Shown: positions 23,242-36,424 of the stretch, piece by piece | How positions within the stretch are numbered: the stretch's first letter is position 1 | Layout of the letters: the number at the start of each line of letters is the position of its first letter | Assembly: GCA_034620365.1 (NCBI GenBank) | Contig: JAQGEQ010000367.1 | Span: forward strand, 62,001 to 126,000 | Reading direction: 5' to 3' | Origin: Pegea sp. RAD2-039 | Lineage: Eukaryota > Chordata > Thaliacea > Salpida > Salpidae | DNA: 64,000 nt | Notes under the pieces: model-generated | Told to the model about the DNA's origin: nothing | Database searches by the model: none | Seen by the model: the letters and a program-made list of their open reading frames with translations, nothing else | Made by a program: the position numbers and the translations under genes

Positions 23242-24781
23242 TTTCTTTTTGCAATTTTATTTAAAGATTCTGTCTCATTTTCATTCGTCTACAACTTTCT
23301 GCTGTGAAGTCATCTTTAAACTTGGCCAAATTTTTTAAAGTTTTCAAGGTACAAAAATTTGAGAATAATTTTGATTTTTTAATAAATTTTTGAAAATCTT
23401 TTTTCTTACAATTTTTTTTCTGAATATTTTTTCTGAACTGCGAAAAATGCAAATTATTTTCAACATAAATTACTGAAAGTTTAAACTTATTAGAAAAATA
23501 ATTTAGTAAATAAAGTTTACAAATTATACAATTTTAACAATATAAACATTTTTATTATCAATAAGAATATTTTTTTATTCTTTTAAAAATTTCAAATGTT
23601 TAATCAAAAAAACTAAAATATAATTTTCATAAAGATGTTATTCAAAGATAAAAAGATTTTATAAATTCTTCAAATATTTTTCAATTTTTTGGAAATGTAA
23701 TCTAAAGATCAAATTTCACGATTTAGAAAGTTAAAAAATGAATAAATAGTGTTTCAAATGTGATTTCTTGAAATAAAATGAGTAGTAAACACTGTTTCAA
23801 ATATGTGTCATTTGATGTTAAATTTAACAAATTCTAATTTTTTTAAATTATTTAGTAAATTTTTGCTGATATCAAAATGTCTTTATAAAATTGTCAACAA
23901 GAATAAGATTCAATCAATAGATCTCTAGAAGTTGAAAGTTAAACATCTGAAACCATTATAGAATTTACTGAATTTTTTTAATATCATTAATAATTATTTG
24001 AAATAAAATTATTTATATATTTTGAATTAAAATAAAAGCTTTTGAAACTTTTTCAGAATTTATTTTATTTTCGAAATAATTGATTTTAATGTAAAAATCT
24101 TCATCAAGAGCTCCGAGTGATTGATTTTAAAGACGAGAAGATGACAAAATGATCTGAAAATAATCTCTAAAACATCACTGATTTTTATTTATCAAATGTC
24201 AAAAACCCGATAGAATATTATTAAATAATAAAATTGTAGATTATATAATTTATAAAAGTTACTAATGTGTTATTATTAGGTTAATTAATTAGTTATTAGT
24301 AAATTATTTAATTTATTTTTTTGTTAAAAATCATTTTTTATTCTACTTAAGAACCCTTTCAAAAAATTGTTCATTAATCTAAGTTTCAAACTTCAAATAT
24401 TTAATTTTTATTTACAAGATTATAATTTTATAATTTATAATTAAATATTATCATAAATATAAATGTAATTGCAAAAAAATTAGATTTGAAAAAGTTTCTT
24501 TTAACCAAAATAAATTGAAAAATAAAAGTTTAAATCAAATAGTTTTTTAAGTAATGTAATTATCTGTAACAAGTGTATCTTTCTACTTGTTTTAAAAATT
24601 GTTAAATTTTTAACAAATTTTGTTTGAAAATTGTTGTAAAAGCTTTTTATAGAAAATTGAAATTAAAATTAATTCTATTTTTAAACTAAAAGTTTGTTGA
24701 CAATTTTTAGCAATCTAATGAATTAAATACAATTTCGAAATTGTTTTAGAATAAATTTAAAAAATTTATCAAAACTATAAC
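23242..24781. other. AT-rich spacer
   Basis: No gene supported; the short minus-strand open frame near 23261-23452 is lysine/phenylalanine-rich and looks random. Confidence 0.6.
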
Positions 24782-24852
24782 GGCTCGTTGGTCTAGGGGT
24801 ATGATTCTCGCTTTGGGTGCGAGAGGTCCGGGTTCAAATCCCGGACGAGCCC
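24782..24852 (+). tRNA. tRNA-Pro (TGG)
   Basis: A 71-base cloverleaf with acceptor GGCTCGT/ACGAGCC, anticodon loop TTTGGGT (TGG) and T arm CCGGGTTCAAATCCCGG. The variable loop is 4 bases (AGGT), one shorter than in the AGG isoacceptor. A T run follows. Confidence 0.96.
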
Positions 24853-25141
24853 CATTTTTTATTATTTTAATTAAAATTATAAATGTTCTCAGAAAAATTA
24901 TCTTTTACAATTTAAAAACTCATCTTTTAGTCAAAAACATCAAAAATCAGTTTACGATGTTGTAGAAAGTTTGTTGTTGATTATTAATTGAGTTGACTCT
25001 GTTAATCTAGTTTTTTCTAAACCCTAAAATTTATTTGAGTTCTCGTTTGATTTGAGAAAATTGTTTTTCATAAAGCTTTTTGTTAACCTTTGAACTTGTT
25101 GAGAAGCTTAAGGTTTAATCGCTGAAAATATTAACATTATC

Positions 25142-25370
25142 GTTATAATATTGCCAACATTGTCGTTTCTAAACTGTAATTTTTAAATATTATTAACATT
25201 CTATATAATTATTCACTGTTATATGCTTTGAGGACTACTGAAATGTCACGTGTTTCATCTTTTGATTTCTATATTTCTAACTTAATAGATGTTATTTGTG
25301 AGAATGTGTGTTAGCGAGAGGTGCTCTCTTCAGGCACCCTCCTTTGCATTTATTGTAATAAATAAAATAA
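25142..25370 (+). mobile_element. LINE 3'-end fragment
   Basis: About 230 bases of the LINE 3' untranslated region with an intact hairpin (GCGAGAGGTGCTCTCTTCAG, GCACCCTCC) and terminus TTATTGTAATAAATAAA. It looks comparatively young, being close to the consensus read from the other copies. Confidence 0.85.
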
Positions 25371-26681
25371 AACTTGTTGTTAGCTCAAATTAAAGTTTCT
25401 TTTTATTTTCTGTTTTTCTCAACACTTTTTTCAAAAAGTTCTTTTTGTGTAACCATTGAACAATTCTTGAAAAATATTTTTATGAAAAAGTTGAACGAAA
25501 TAAAATAATCAAAATATTATTTTAGTGGAAATTGTTAAAGATAAGAAGATTTAAATCAATCTATGATCTGGGTTTTTTTTCTACCATCATTAGATAAATC
25601 AAAAAATATGTAAATTATAAAGCAGAAAAATTACTGATGAAAATAAGATCATTATTCTAACTATTGCTGATTAAGTCTTCAAAATATCTTCTTACAAAGA
25701 AAGATAGTTATCAAAAAGTTGATAGTTGTATCAAGACCTTGATGTAGTCTACACAAAGATTAATGTGATGATATAAGCTACCAAGTTTAGATAATTTTCA
25801 TAAATATTTTGTACGTTTGTTCGAAAAATTAAATATATGTTTATTGAAGTTCTAATTAATTAAAACTTTATTAATTTTTAAAGTTTATTGGTTCTTAAAT
25901 AAACTTTATTAATCTGATGTTAGAATACTTTAAAAATTTGAATTCTAGAATTAAAATTTAATAAAAACTTTTAATATTAAATTAAGCTTTGAATTCAACA
26001 ATTTAATTTATCGATAACTGAAAAACTAAGTTTTTATAAAATTGAAAACTCTTGATGAAATTTAAGATTAATTTGATGAACAAGTTATTATATCAAGTTA
26101 AGATCATTAAAAGAATCACTAAGATTTGAAAAAGTTAAAAAAGTTTTTAGGATTTTTAAAAATTTGAAATAAAATAAAAATATTTTTTCTTGAGATTAAA
26201 TAATTCATGATCTAAAAATTATGTTGAAACAGAAAAACTTACAGCTTTATCTAGATTTTGTAGTTGAATATATATAAAATAATTAATTAAAACTGAAAAA
26301 AGAAAATTACTTTTTCTACATTTCAATAAAAATCAAATTCTTGAAAAGGAGATTAAAACCTAAAGTTTGAAACCCAAATTATTTACTTCAATGTATTCAT
26401 CTTATAGAAAGTTTGCAACTTTTTATGAAACAATTTAGATATTCAAAATGTAATAAGGAATTAGAGATTTTTGTAAAGTTTATAAAAGAATAATACCAGA
26501 AACAGCAAATAAAATAAGTTACTATGTTCCACTGTGGTCAGTTAAAGTAAAAACATAAGAAAAATGTTGGTACTAAATAAGTAAATTGATAAATGTAATA
26601 TAAAATGATAAAAGTTGAAAGTAGTAACTCCAAATAAAATAAATCTCTTTTAGAATGCTTCTAATTGATTTTAGTACCAGT
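25371..26681. other. AT-rich, nothing recognised
   Basis: Region beyond the 3' end of the canopy gene; no further exon or repeat recognised. Confidence 0.5.
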
Positions 26682-29600
26682 TTACAATTCTTGCTTTTTA
26701 GATGGTTTTTTACAGAATCCTGAAATACAGAAGTTTTAAAAGTGAAATTTTGGAAAAAGAAACTGGCTTAAAAAGGAAATACTGAATTTCATCAGAATTA
26801 TCATAAGAAGAGATGGAAGATATCAGAATAAACTGATGTAACTCTGAGACAAGTTGTTAGAAAGTTTGAAGATCAGAATAATTAGAAAACGAAGTCATGC
26901 TTGCATCTTCATAAGAAGAGATGGGAAAATATCAGAATGAACTGATGTAACTCTGAGACAAGTTGTTAGAAAGTTTGAAGATCAGAATAATGAGAAGATG
27001 AAGTCATGCTTGGATCTTCATAAAAAGAGATGGAAGATATCAGAATGAACTGATGTAACTCTGAGACAAGATGTTAGAGAGTTTGAAGATCAGAATAATG
27101 AGAAGATGAAGTCATGCTTGGATCTTCATAAAAAGAGATGGAAGATATCAGATTGAACTGATCTAACTCTGAGACAAGATGTTAGAAAGTTTGAAGATCA
27201 GAATAATTAGAAGATGAAGTCATGCTTGGATTTTCATAAGAAGAGATGGAAGATATCAGAATGAACAGATGTAACTCTGAGACAAGTTGTTAGAGAGTTT
27301 GAAGATCAGAATAATGAGAAGATGAAGTCATACTTGCATCTTCATAAGAAGAGATGGAAGATATCAGAATGAACTGATGTAACTCTGAGACAAGTTGTTA
27401 GAGAGTTTGAAGATCAGAATAATGAGATGATGAAGTCATGCTTGGATCTTCATAAGAAGAGATGGGAAGATATCAGAATGAACTGGTGTAACTCTGAGAC
27501 AAGTTGGTAGAAGGTTTGAAGATCAGAAGAATTTGAAGATGAAGTCATGTTTGTATCTTCATAAGAAGAGATGGAAGATATCAGAATGAACTGATGTATC
27601 TCTGAGACAAGTTGTTAGAAAGTTTGAAGATCAGAATAATTAGATGATGAAGTCATGCTTGGATCTTCATAAGAAGAGATGGAAGATATCAGAATGTACT
27701 GATCTAACTCTGAGACAAGATGTTAGAAAGTTTGAAGATCAGAATAATTAGAAGATGAAGTCATGCTTGGATTTTCATAAGAAGAGATGGGAAGATATCA
27801 GAATGAACAGATGTAACTCTGAGACAAGTTGTTAGAGAGTTTGAAGATCAGAATAATGAGAAGATGAAGTCATACTTGCATCTTCATAAGAAGAGATGGA
27901 AGATATCAGAATGAACTGATGTAACTCTGAGACAAGTTGTTAGAGAGTTTGAAGATCAGAATAATGAGATGATGAAGTCATGCTTGGATCTTCATAAGAA
28001 GAGATGGGAAGATATCAGAATGAACTGGTGTAACTCTGAGACAAGTTGGTAGAAGGTTTGAAGATCAGAAGAATTTGAAGATGAAGTCATGTTTGTATCT
28101 TCATAAGAAGAGATGGAAGATATCAGAATGAACTGATGTATCTCTGAGACAAGTTGTTAGAAAGTTTGAAGATCAGAATAATTAGATGATGAAGTCATGC
28201 TTGGATCTTCATAAGAAGAGATGGAAGATATCAGAATGTATTGATCTAACTCTGAGACAAGATGTTAGAAAGTTTGAAGATCAGAATAATTAGAAGATGA
28301 AGTCATGCTTGGATTTTCATAAGAAGAGATGGGAAGATATCAGAATGAACAGATGTAACTCTGAGACAAGTTGTTAGAGAGTTTGAAGATCAGAATAATG
28401 AGAAGATGAAGTCATGCTTGCATCTTCATAAGAAGAGATGGAAGATATCAGAATGAACTGATCTAACTCTGAGACAAGATGTTAGAAAGTTTGAAGATCA
28501 GAATAATGAGAAGATGAAGTCATGGTTGGATCTTCATAAGAAGAGATGGAAGATATCAGAATGTACTGATCTAACTCTGAGACAAGATGTTAGAAAGTTT
28601 GAAGATCAGAATAATGAGAAGATGAAGTCATGGTTGGATCTTCATAAGAAGAGATGGAAGATATCAGAATGTACTGATCTAACTCTGAGACAAGATGTTA
28701 GAAAGTTTGAAGATCAGAATAATTAGAAGATGAAGTCATGCTTGGATTTTCATAAGAAGAGATGGGAAGATATCAGAATGAACAGATGTAACTCTGAGAC
28801 AAGTTGTTAGAGAGTTTGAAGATCAGAATAATGAGAAGATGAAGTCATGCTTGCATCTTCATAAGAAGAGATGGAAGATATCAGAATGAACTGATCTAAC
28901 TCTGAGACAAGATGTTAGAAAGTTTGAAGATCAGAATAATTAGATGATGAAGTCATGCTTGGATTTTCATAAGAAGAGATGGAAGATATCAGAATGAACT
29001 GATGTAACTCTGAGACAAGATGTTAGAAAGTTTGAAGATCAGAATAATGAGAAGATGAAGTCATGCTTGGATTTTCATAAGAAGAGATGGAAGATATCAG
29101 AATGAACTGATGTAACTCTGAGACAAGATGTTAGAAAGTTTGAAGATCAGAATCATGCGAAGAGTTGAGACTGAATGAAAATATTTATAAAACGCCATCT
29201 AGTGGTCAAACTTAGAAACCTGAAATTTCTGAGCACACATCTTCTACAGATCTATTATGATCAGTTTGAAAGAGATCCATAAAATCATCCTCAAAATCCT
29301 CCACTAATTTATCGCACTAAAAAACGAAGAAAAACACCAAATAATTTCACATCACTAAACTGGCGTTTTTTTTAAATGGCCCAACTAACAGCAAATTTAA
29401 TCTTCTTTTCTTTATCTCCTGGAGGTTTATCTCCTTTGTTACTTTCTTCCATCAATGCTTTCATGTCAATGTCTTCACTCATTTTGCCATCGTGGGTCAC
29501 AAGTCTCTTTAATCTGAAGACATAAAATTGAAAATCTTTTTATTGATCTCAAATCAAACCTAGTAGCTCCTTTAGCTTCTTTATCTTTTACTTCCATATA

Positions 29601-32600
29601 ATTTTGTGATATCTTCTCGCACACTCCTTCTAATAGCTCTGATACATGAGTTTCTGATCTTGCATACTTCTTCTGTTCAAAAATGGTCGAAAATTATTTT
29701 GGATTTTAAATTGATTGAAAAAAGGTTTATTTGTCAAAATTAAAAAAAATTTAAAAAATCATTATTGAATTAGTTGCAAAAATATAAAGTTAATGAAGCA
29801 AATAATCTGCAAATAAATAATTGATGAAAATGCTGATTATGCTAATTAGCTGCTTACATGAGCAGAAAACAGTTTTAAAAATCAGAATATTTTTGTAATA
29901 ATTAAATTTTATTCAAATTCAGATTGATAAAGATAATTAAGCTATAAAAATGTTTTTAAAACTTCTATAATTATCTTTTTATAATAATATTTCAATTAAA
30001 CTTATATCAAGGGTTTTATAAAGATATTTATTCTAATTACTGCCATTAAAATAGGTGAATTAACCACCAAACACAAGATTTGTTTGTAAGACAAGTTATT
30101 ATTGACTTGGTGTTGTTGGTCGAGGAGTTTTTACAAGTCAAGGTGTTAGAAGCAAGTGAGTCTTCAGCACCTTCAACCACCAAACACAAGATTTGTTTGT
30201 AAGACAAGTTATTATTGACTTGGTGTTGTCAGCCGAGGAGTCTTTACAAGTCAAGGTGTTAGAAGCAAGCGAGTCTTCAGCACCTTCAACAACCAAACAC
30301 AAGATTTGTTTGTAAGACAAGTTATTATTGACTTGATGTTGTTGGTCGAGGAGTTTTTACAAGTCAAGGTGTTAGAAGCAAGTGAGTCTTCAGCACCTTC
30401 AACCACCAAACACAAGATTTGTTTGTAAGACAAGTTATTATTGACTTGGTGTTGGTGGTCGAGAAGTTCTTACAAGTCAAGATGCTAGAAGCAAGTAAGT
30501 CTTCAGCATCTTCGACCACCAAACACAAGATTTGTTTGTAAGACAAGTTATTATTGACTTGGTGTTGTTGGTTGAGGAGTTTTTACAAGTCAAGGTGTTA
30601 GAAGTAAGTGAGTCTTCAGCAGCTTCAACCACCAAACACAAGATTTGTTTGTAAGACAAGTTATTATTGACTTGATGTTGTTGGTCGAGGAGTTTTTACA
30701 AGTCAAGGTGCTAGAAGCAAGTGAGTCTTCAGCACCTTCAACCACCAAACACAAGATTTGTTTGTAAGACAAGTTATTATTGACTTGGTGTTGGTGGTCG
30801 AGAAGTTCTTACAAGTCAAGATGCTAGAAGCAAGTAAGTCTTCAGCATCTTCGACCACCAAACACAAGATTTGTTTGTAAGACAAGTTATTATTGACTTG
30901 GTGTTGGTGGTCGAGGAGTTTTTACAAGTCAAGGTGCTAGAAGCAAGTGAGTCTTCCGTACCTTCAACCACCAAACACAAGATTTGTTTGTAAGACAATT
31001 TATTATTGACTTGGTGTTGTTGGTCGAGGTGTTTTTCAAGTCAAGGTGCTAGAAGCAAGCGAGTCTTCAGCACCTTCAACCACCAAACACAAGATTTGTT
31101 TGTAAGACAAGTTATTATTGACTTGGTGTTGGTGGTCGAGGAGTTTTTACAAGTCAAGGTGCTAGAAGCAAGTGAGTCTTCCGTACCTTCAACCACCAAA
31201 CACAAGATTTGTTTGTAAGACAAGTTATTATTGACTTGGTGTTGGTGGTCGAGAAGTTCTTACAAGTCAAGATGCTAGAAGCAAGTAAGTCTTCAGCATC
31301 TTCGACCACCAAACACAAGATTTGTTTGTAAGACAAGTTATTATTGACTTGGTGTTGGTGGTCGAGGAGTTTTTACAAGTCAAGGTGCTAGAAGCAAGTG
31401 AGTCTTCCGTACCTTCAACCACCAAACACAAGATTTGTTTGTAAGACAATTTATTATTGACTTGGTGTTGTTGGTCGAGGTGTTTTTCAAGTCAAGGTGC
31501 TAGAAGCAAGCGAGTCTTCAGCACCTTCAACCACCAAACACAAGATTTGTTTGTAAGACAAGTTATTATTGACTTGGTGTTGGTGGTCGAGGAGTTTTTA
31601 CAAGTCAAGGTGCTAGAAGCAAGTGAGTCTTCCGTACCTTCAACCACCAAACACAAGATTTGTTTGTAAGACAAGTTATTATTGACTTGGTGTTGTTAGT
31701 CGAGGAGGTTTTACAAGTCAAGATGCTAGAAGCAAGTGAGTCTTCAGCACCTTCAACTACCAAACACAAGATTTGTTTGTAAGACAAGTTATTATTGACT
31801 TGGTGATGTTGGTCGAGGAGTTTTTACAAGTCAAGATGCTAGAAGCAAGTGAGTCTTCAACACCTTCAACCACCAATCACAAGATTTGTTTGTAAGACAA
31901 GTTATTATTGACTTGGTGTTGTTGGTCGAGGAGTTTTTACAAGTCAAGATGCTAGAAGCAAGTGAGTCTTCAACACCTTCAACCACCAATCACAAGATCT
32001 GTTTGTAAGACAAGTTATTATTGACTTGGTGTTGTTGGTCGAGGAGTTTCTACAAGTCAAGGTGATAGAAGCAAGTGAGTCTTCAGCATCTTCAACCACC
32101 AAACACAAGATTTGTTTGTAAGACAAGTTATTATTGACTTGGTGATGTTGGTCGAGGAGTTTTTACAAGTCAAGATGCTAGAAGCAAGTGAGTCTTCAAC
32201 ACCTTCAACCACCAATCACAAGATTTGTTTGTAAGACAAGTTATTATTGACTTGGTGTTGTTGGTCGAGGAGTTTTTACAAGTCAAGATGCTAGAAGCAA
32301 GTGAGTCTTCAACACCTTCAACCACCAATCACAAGATTTGTTTGTAAGACAAGTTATTATTGACTTGGTGTTGTTGGTCGAGGAGTTTTTACAAGTCAAG
32401 ATGCTAGAAGCAGGTGAGTCTTCAGCACCTTTAACCACCAAACACAAGATTTGTTTGTAAGACAAGTTATTATTGACTTGGTGTTGTTGGTCGAGGAGTT
32501 TTTACAAGTCAAGGTGTTAGAAGCAAGTGAGTCTTCAGCACCTTCAACCACCAAACACAAGATTTGTAATTATAAAAAGATTATAAAAACTTTAACGTGG

Positions 32601-34390
32601 TTTTCAAGTATTTTTCTGTAAAGTATATAATTGCAAACTTAATGAAAAATTGGAATAAAATTCTGCAAATATATAATAATCAGAATCTAGAAAATCTAAT
32701 AAGTTTTAAAGTTATTAAATTAGATTTTCAACAAGAACTAATCAGAGTTTGAAGTGAAACCAACTAAAACATCAGTTAAAAGAGAAGATGTTGATGGTAA
32801 GTTAGTTTATATCATAAATCTTCCAAAAAATAATAAAAATTCCAGTCAAGTCGAGTTAAAAAAATATGTTCTAAGATACTCAAGCTAGACACAAAAAACT
32901 TCATAGTAAAAGACAACAAGCAGATAGCAATTTACTCATCTTTTTCAGAAATTAAGGAATTTATAGAAGGCAGAGACTAAAATTTCCAGAAAAGATCCAA
33001 TAAAGACGACTTTATTGATGCAAGAGACAGTAAAAAGATATATTTGACAATTGTACAAGATGAAACAAATGTACTCCAACTGAAGTGAGTTTTTAAAAAA
33101 AGTTTGAAGTTCTTTTTGAAAAAATTGTTCTTTTTATGATTAAAATTTTATAAGATGAAATTAAATGATGAAAGACTTTTTGATATTTTAAAAATTTAAT
33201 CTTTTAAATTAGTATTTAGGGATAAGATCAAAAGATCAAATAAAATTGCTTTAATCAATTCCAATTCCCTAATATTCATCACAATTAATCAGATGAAACA
33301 TATTCATCATAAATAGAATTTACAAAGAAAACCACCAAACAGAATTTCATTTAATTTTCAAACTTTTAACTAAATACTTTTTAAGATCTAACTTTTATAA
33401 ACTATCAAATCTAAATAATACTTTTCAAAACTTTAAATAAGTTGAATTATGATGAAAGTAAAAAGTTTAACAAACTTCAAACCTGAACAGTTCTAGTCTT
33501 TCCATTAGGATCAACCCGATAACTTCCCACTTGAATCATCTTATTAGGATCTACTTGACCAATATCATGTTCGACTTCATCTACAACTGCTTTGCATACT
33601 ACAAATGAAAAAAATCATTCATAAAAATATCATTCATAAAAATATAATTTATTTTACTATAGAAGCTGCTGAGTTTGTAACCCATAGGGTTAAATAAATT
33701 AATAAATATGGATTGAATAAATGAATAAATATGGATTGAATAAATGAATAAAATCATATAAAACTAATAACTAACTAAATAATATAATAAATATTTTGTA
33801 AAAATTATAGTTTTAAGGAAAAATTGAAAAATGAATTAAAATAGAAAAATTATATAATTTTTTAGCATGATAAAATTTATATATATACAAAATAGTATAT
33901 AAGTAGTTATAGAGTATATAAAAGATTAAAAACTTGTATACATGATATAATATAATCAATATATAAATACAAATAGTTTTATCAAAATGACTAAAATCTT
34001 ATTTTTAAAGCTATTACATTTTATGTAATAATTTAGAGGTTAAAGAATAAATCTAAATATATCATATAGTGATACACAATATATAGCAAAAAATAGCTAA
34101 TAATTATCTAATAGTAGCAAACAATTATAAAAACTTATATACTCTATATAACTTGATTTTATACTGTCAAAAAATTATCAAATATATTTCTAAAAATGTA
34201 TAAATATAAAAAATAAAACATAAGTAAACTTAACAATTATTTGTTAATAAATTTAATTCAATGAAAGTTACAGTAAAATGACTCCTTAGAATTTTATAAA
34301 AGACTTACCATCACATTTATAAGCCTTATCTGACTTTTTTGCATTAGATGATAAAACAAATAAAGCTAAAAAGAGTAAAACTAACTTCAT
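26682..34390 (-). CDS. Canopy-family (CNPY2-type) saposin-like ER protein (189 aa)
   Basis: Six coding exons: 34390-34309, 33598-33483, 29672-29560, 29513-29390, 29316-29220 and 26719-26682. The phases (1, 0, 2, 0, 1) give one open frame of 189 codons plus stop. A signal peptide (MKLVLLFLALFVLSSNA) is followed by six cysteines at 26, 29, 84, 146, 173 and 180 in the CNPY order (CxxC, C, C, C...C). Family landmarks are VDPNKMIQVGSYRVDPNG, YARSETHVSELLEGVC and CDKLVEDFEDDFMDLF. The C-terminus KKQEL is a KDEL-type ER retrieval signal, encoded on a tiny last exon beyond a 2.5-kb intron. Canopy proteins act in the ER lumen as (co)chaperones of receptors. An acceptor 5' of the ATG suggests an untranslated first exon upstream. 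Length fits CNPY2 (about 182 aa). Confidence 0.92.
26800..29153. repeat. 108-bp minisatellite, about 22 copies, filling canopy intron 5
   Basis: The unit contains GAAGATGAAGTCATGCTTGG, ATCTTCATAAGAAGAGATGG, CTCTGAGACAAG and GTTTGAAGATCAGAATAATG. Most units are 108 bases; those with GATGGGAAG have one extra. A five-unit block (about 541 bp), marked by the variants AACTGGTGTAAC and TTGGTAGAAGG, occurs twice (from about 27424 and 27965). Some stretches are open because 108 is a multiple of three (70 codons at 28514), but TAG and TGA recur in most units, so I do not call it coding. Confidence 0.95.
29193..29205 (-). promoter_or_regulatory. CTCF-like motif
   Basis: CCACTAGATGGCG on the minus strand fits the core CTCF consensus (CCASYAGRKGGCR). 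It lies between canopy exon 5 and the 108-bp array. A one-base variant is at 38224. Confidence 0.3.
30062..32568. repeat. 113-bp minisatellite, about 22 copies, in canopy intron 2
   Basis: The unit contains ACCACCAAACACAAGATTTG, TTTGTAAGACAAG, TTATTATTGACTTGGTGTTG, TCGAGGAGTTTTTACAAGTC and GAAGCAAGTGAGTCTTC. The period is 113 with a few 112-base units. A four-unit block repeats almost exactly with an offset of 451 (31006 and 31457). Open frames of about 60 codons recur once per unit on the minus strand, but 113 is not a multiple of three and each ends in a stop, so they are a by-product. The flanks are ordinary intron sequence. Confidence 0.96.
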
Positions 34391-36424
34391 TATGCTGATA
34401 TAGTTGAATCAATTTGCTGCAAAATTAAAATTTCAATTATTTATTGAATTATTTAATTAATTAAGTTTAATATCTAAAAAAAAGTTAACTTATTTATTTA
34501 ATTATAAAAAAATTATAATTTCAAAATTTAATTAAAAAAATTAATATTTATATGAATTAATTTTTTAATAATAACAATTTTTTTAATGATATCATTATTT
34601 ACAATTCACTTTTTATATAGATTTTAAAAAATTGTTGATATTTTTATTTTGACTAAAATAAAAACAAAACTTTTAAACTTTAAAATTCAATAACAAAAAA
34701 GTATAAAAATAAAAACAAAATAAATATAAACTCATAAAATAATTGGATTATTAATTAAAATAATTAATTATTTGTTTTAAATGATCTCTATGTAATTAAA
34801 ACAAAATTTAAAAATTAGAATAAAAAAAATTAAAACTGGAATTATTTCAACACAACAATAAAAATATTTTTAAAAAATGATTACAAAGAAACAAAAATTT
34901 AGATTTAATCTAGATATAAAAATAACTTAATTTTAAGAAATAGATTTTAATGTTCAAATCGATATTATGCAAGTATAAAGCTAACAGCAAAAAATTGCGG
35001 CGAATCAAACCTAGCATATAAGATTTCAACCAGACAAAATATAACACGTGTACGGTCTCCTAAAACTGGCTTTAAAAATATCAAATTGAAAAAGTTAAGT
35101 TTCTAATTTCTATCTTAAAGTTTTATTTACAGCTTTTTTATGTTTTTTAGATATACTTTTGTCAAATTACACCAAAATTACTCCCAAAAAGCTATTTATT
35201 ATTAACAAAAAGATCTTTGTTTGGAGGTTTTTATTATTGAAAGCAATTATTCAGGGTTATATACAGAATACTTTAAATTTATTATAAATTATAATAATGT
35301 GAATAAGACATTATTAAGGTTTTAAACAATTATTGTATAAAGTTTTAATTAACAAATCGTATAAATATCTTTTTAAATAAGTAATAAATAAAGAGAAGCA
35401 TATATAAGTACAGATTCAAGTAAAACAGATTCAAGGACTTCTAGAGATTGTGGAAAATTATTTAACAAACTTTAAAAAGATATTATAAAGCAAAAGTTCA
35501 AAGCAATTTTGTTTTATGGTCATTTGCTTTTTACTTTTACCAACAAAAGTTATAATTCTAAATTAGATAGAAAAGTTAATAATAAATTAAAATTCAAACT
35601 AATTTAGTTTATAAAAAATAGAAATTGATATTCAAAATATTATCGGAGTTTTTCAATTCGTGAAAATAAAACCCAGATAAATATTTATACAAATATTTAC
35701 CAGTCGATCAAAACTACTGATTGTGCTTATTATTATCATATTATTAACTATTATTGCTATTTTATAATCAAAATGATAATTTTTAATAATTATTTTTTTC
35801 CAAGACAACAGTAAAAATTTTTTAATATTCGTGTAAACAACTTAAGTTTTCAAATTACTAATATTTTGTTGGCCCATTTGTTTAGTTTCATTTGTTAACA
35901 ATTATTCTGATTAAATCTGATATTTTGAGATTAAACTTTATTTATTTGTATTTTTCTTTTAAACGAATAATAACTTGATCCGCGTTAGAAGTTATTTGAC
36001 TTCCTCTTTTAAAAAAACGTTTTTAGAGTCATAAAAACCTCATTGAATATTTGACAAGATCAATTCTTATATTTAAAAATAGTATTTCGTCTGATAAAAA
36101 TTTGTATTTATAAAACTTTTAGATTTAAACCCCATGAAGAAAAAACTAGTGGATAGTTTAACACCTTGACTTGTAAAAAAACCTCAATTAGTAACATTTA
36201 GTCAATATAAACTTGTTTCACGAATAAATCTTGCTTTTATTAGAATTAAGACAGCTGTAAATTGTGGACCACTAGTCACAAGTGCAGACCACAAGTGTAG
36301 GACAGCTGCATATTTGTCAAAAATTTGAAGTTTTCAAAATTAATTTTATAAGCCTGGGAAATTATTCAATCGTAAATTAATTATATAAAAAATTGAATAA
36401 GCTTTTAACAGTTTTTTGTGAACT
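34391..36424. other. Upstream of canopy; likely promoter area
   Basis: The minus strand has an acceptor (TTTTGCAG) just before the canopy ATG and a possible matching donor TGCTAG then GTTTGA near 35011. Near that donor are ACACGTGT (about 35045) and a small GC-richer patch, suggesting the transcription start is around 35.0-35.1 kb. The rest is AT-rich. A decayed piece of the 113-bp minisatellite monomer lies near 36165-36200. Confidence 0.35.

Noticed and set aside
28514-28726. 70-codon repeat protein in the 108-bp array
   Set aside because: Open only for two units; neighbouring units carry TAG or a one-base insertion. It is explained by 108 being divisible by three.
30062-32568. CRISPR-like array or a tandem protein family (about 60-codon frames every 113 bases)
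   Set aside because: Repeats are contiguous with no unique spacers, the period is not a multiple of three, each frame ends in a stop, and the array lies inside an intron of a eukaryotic gene.
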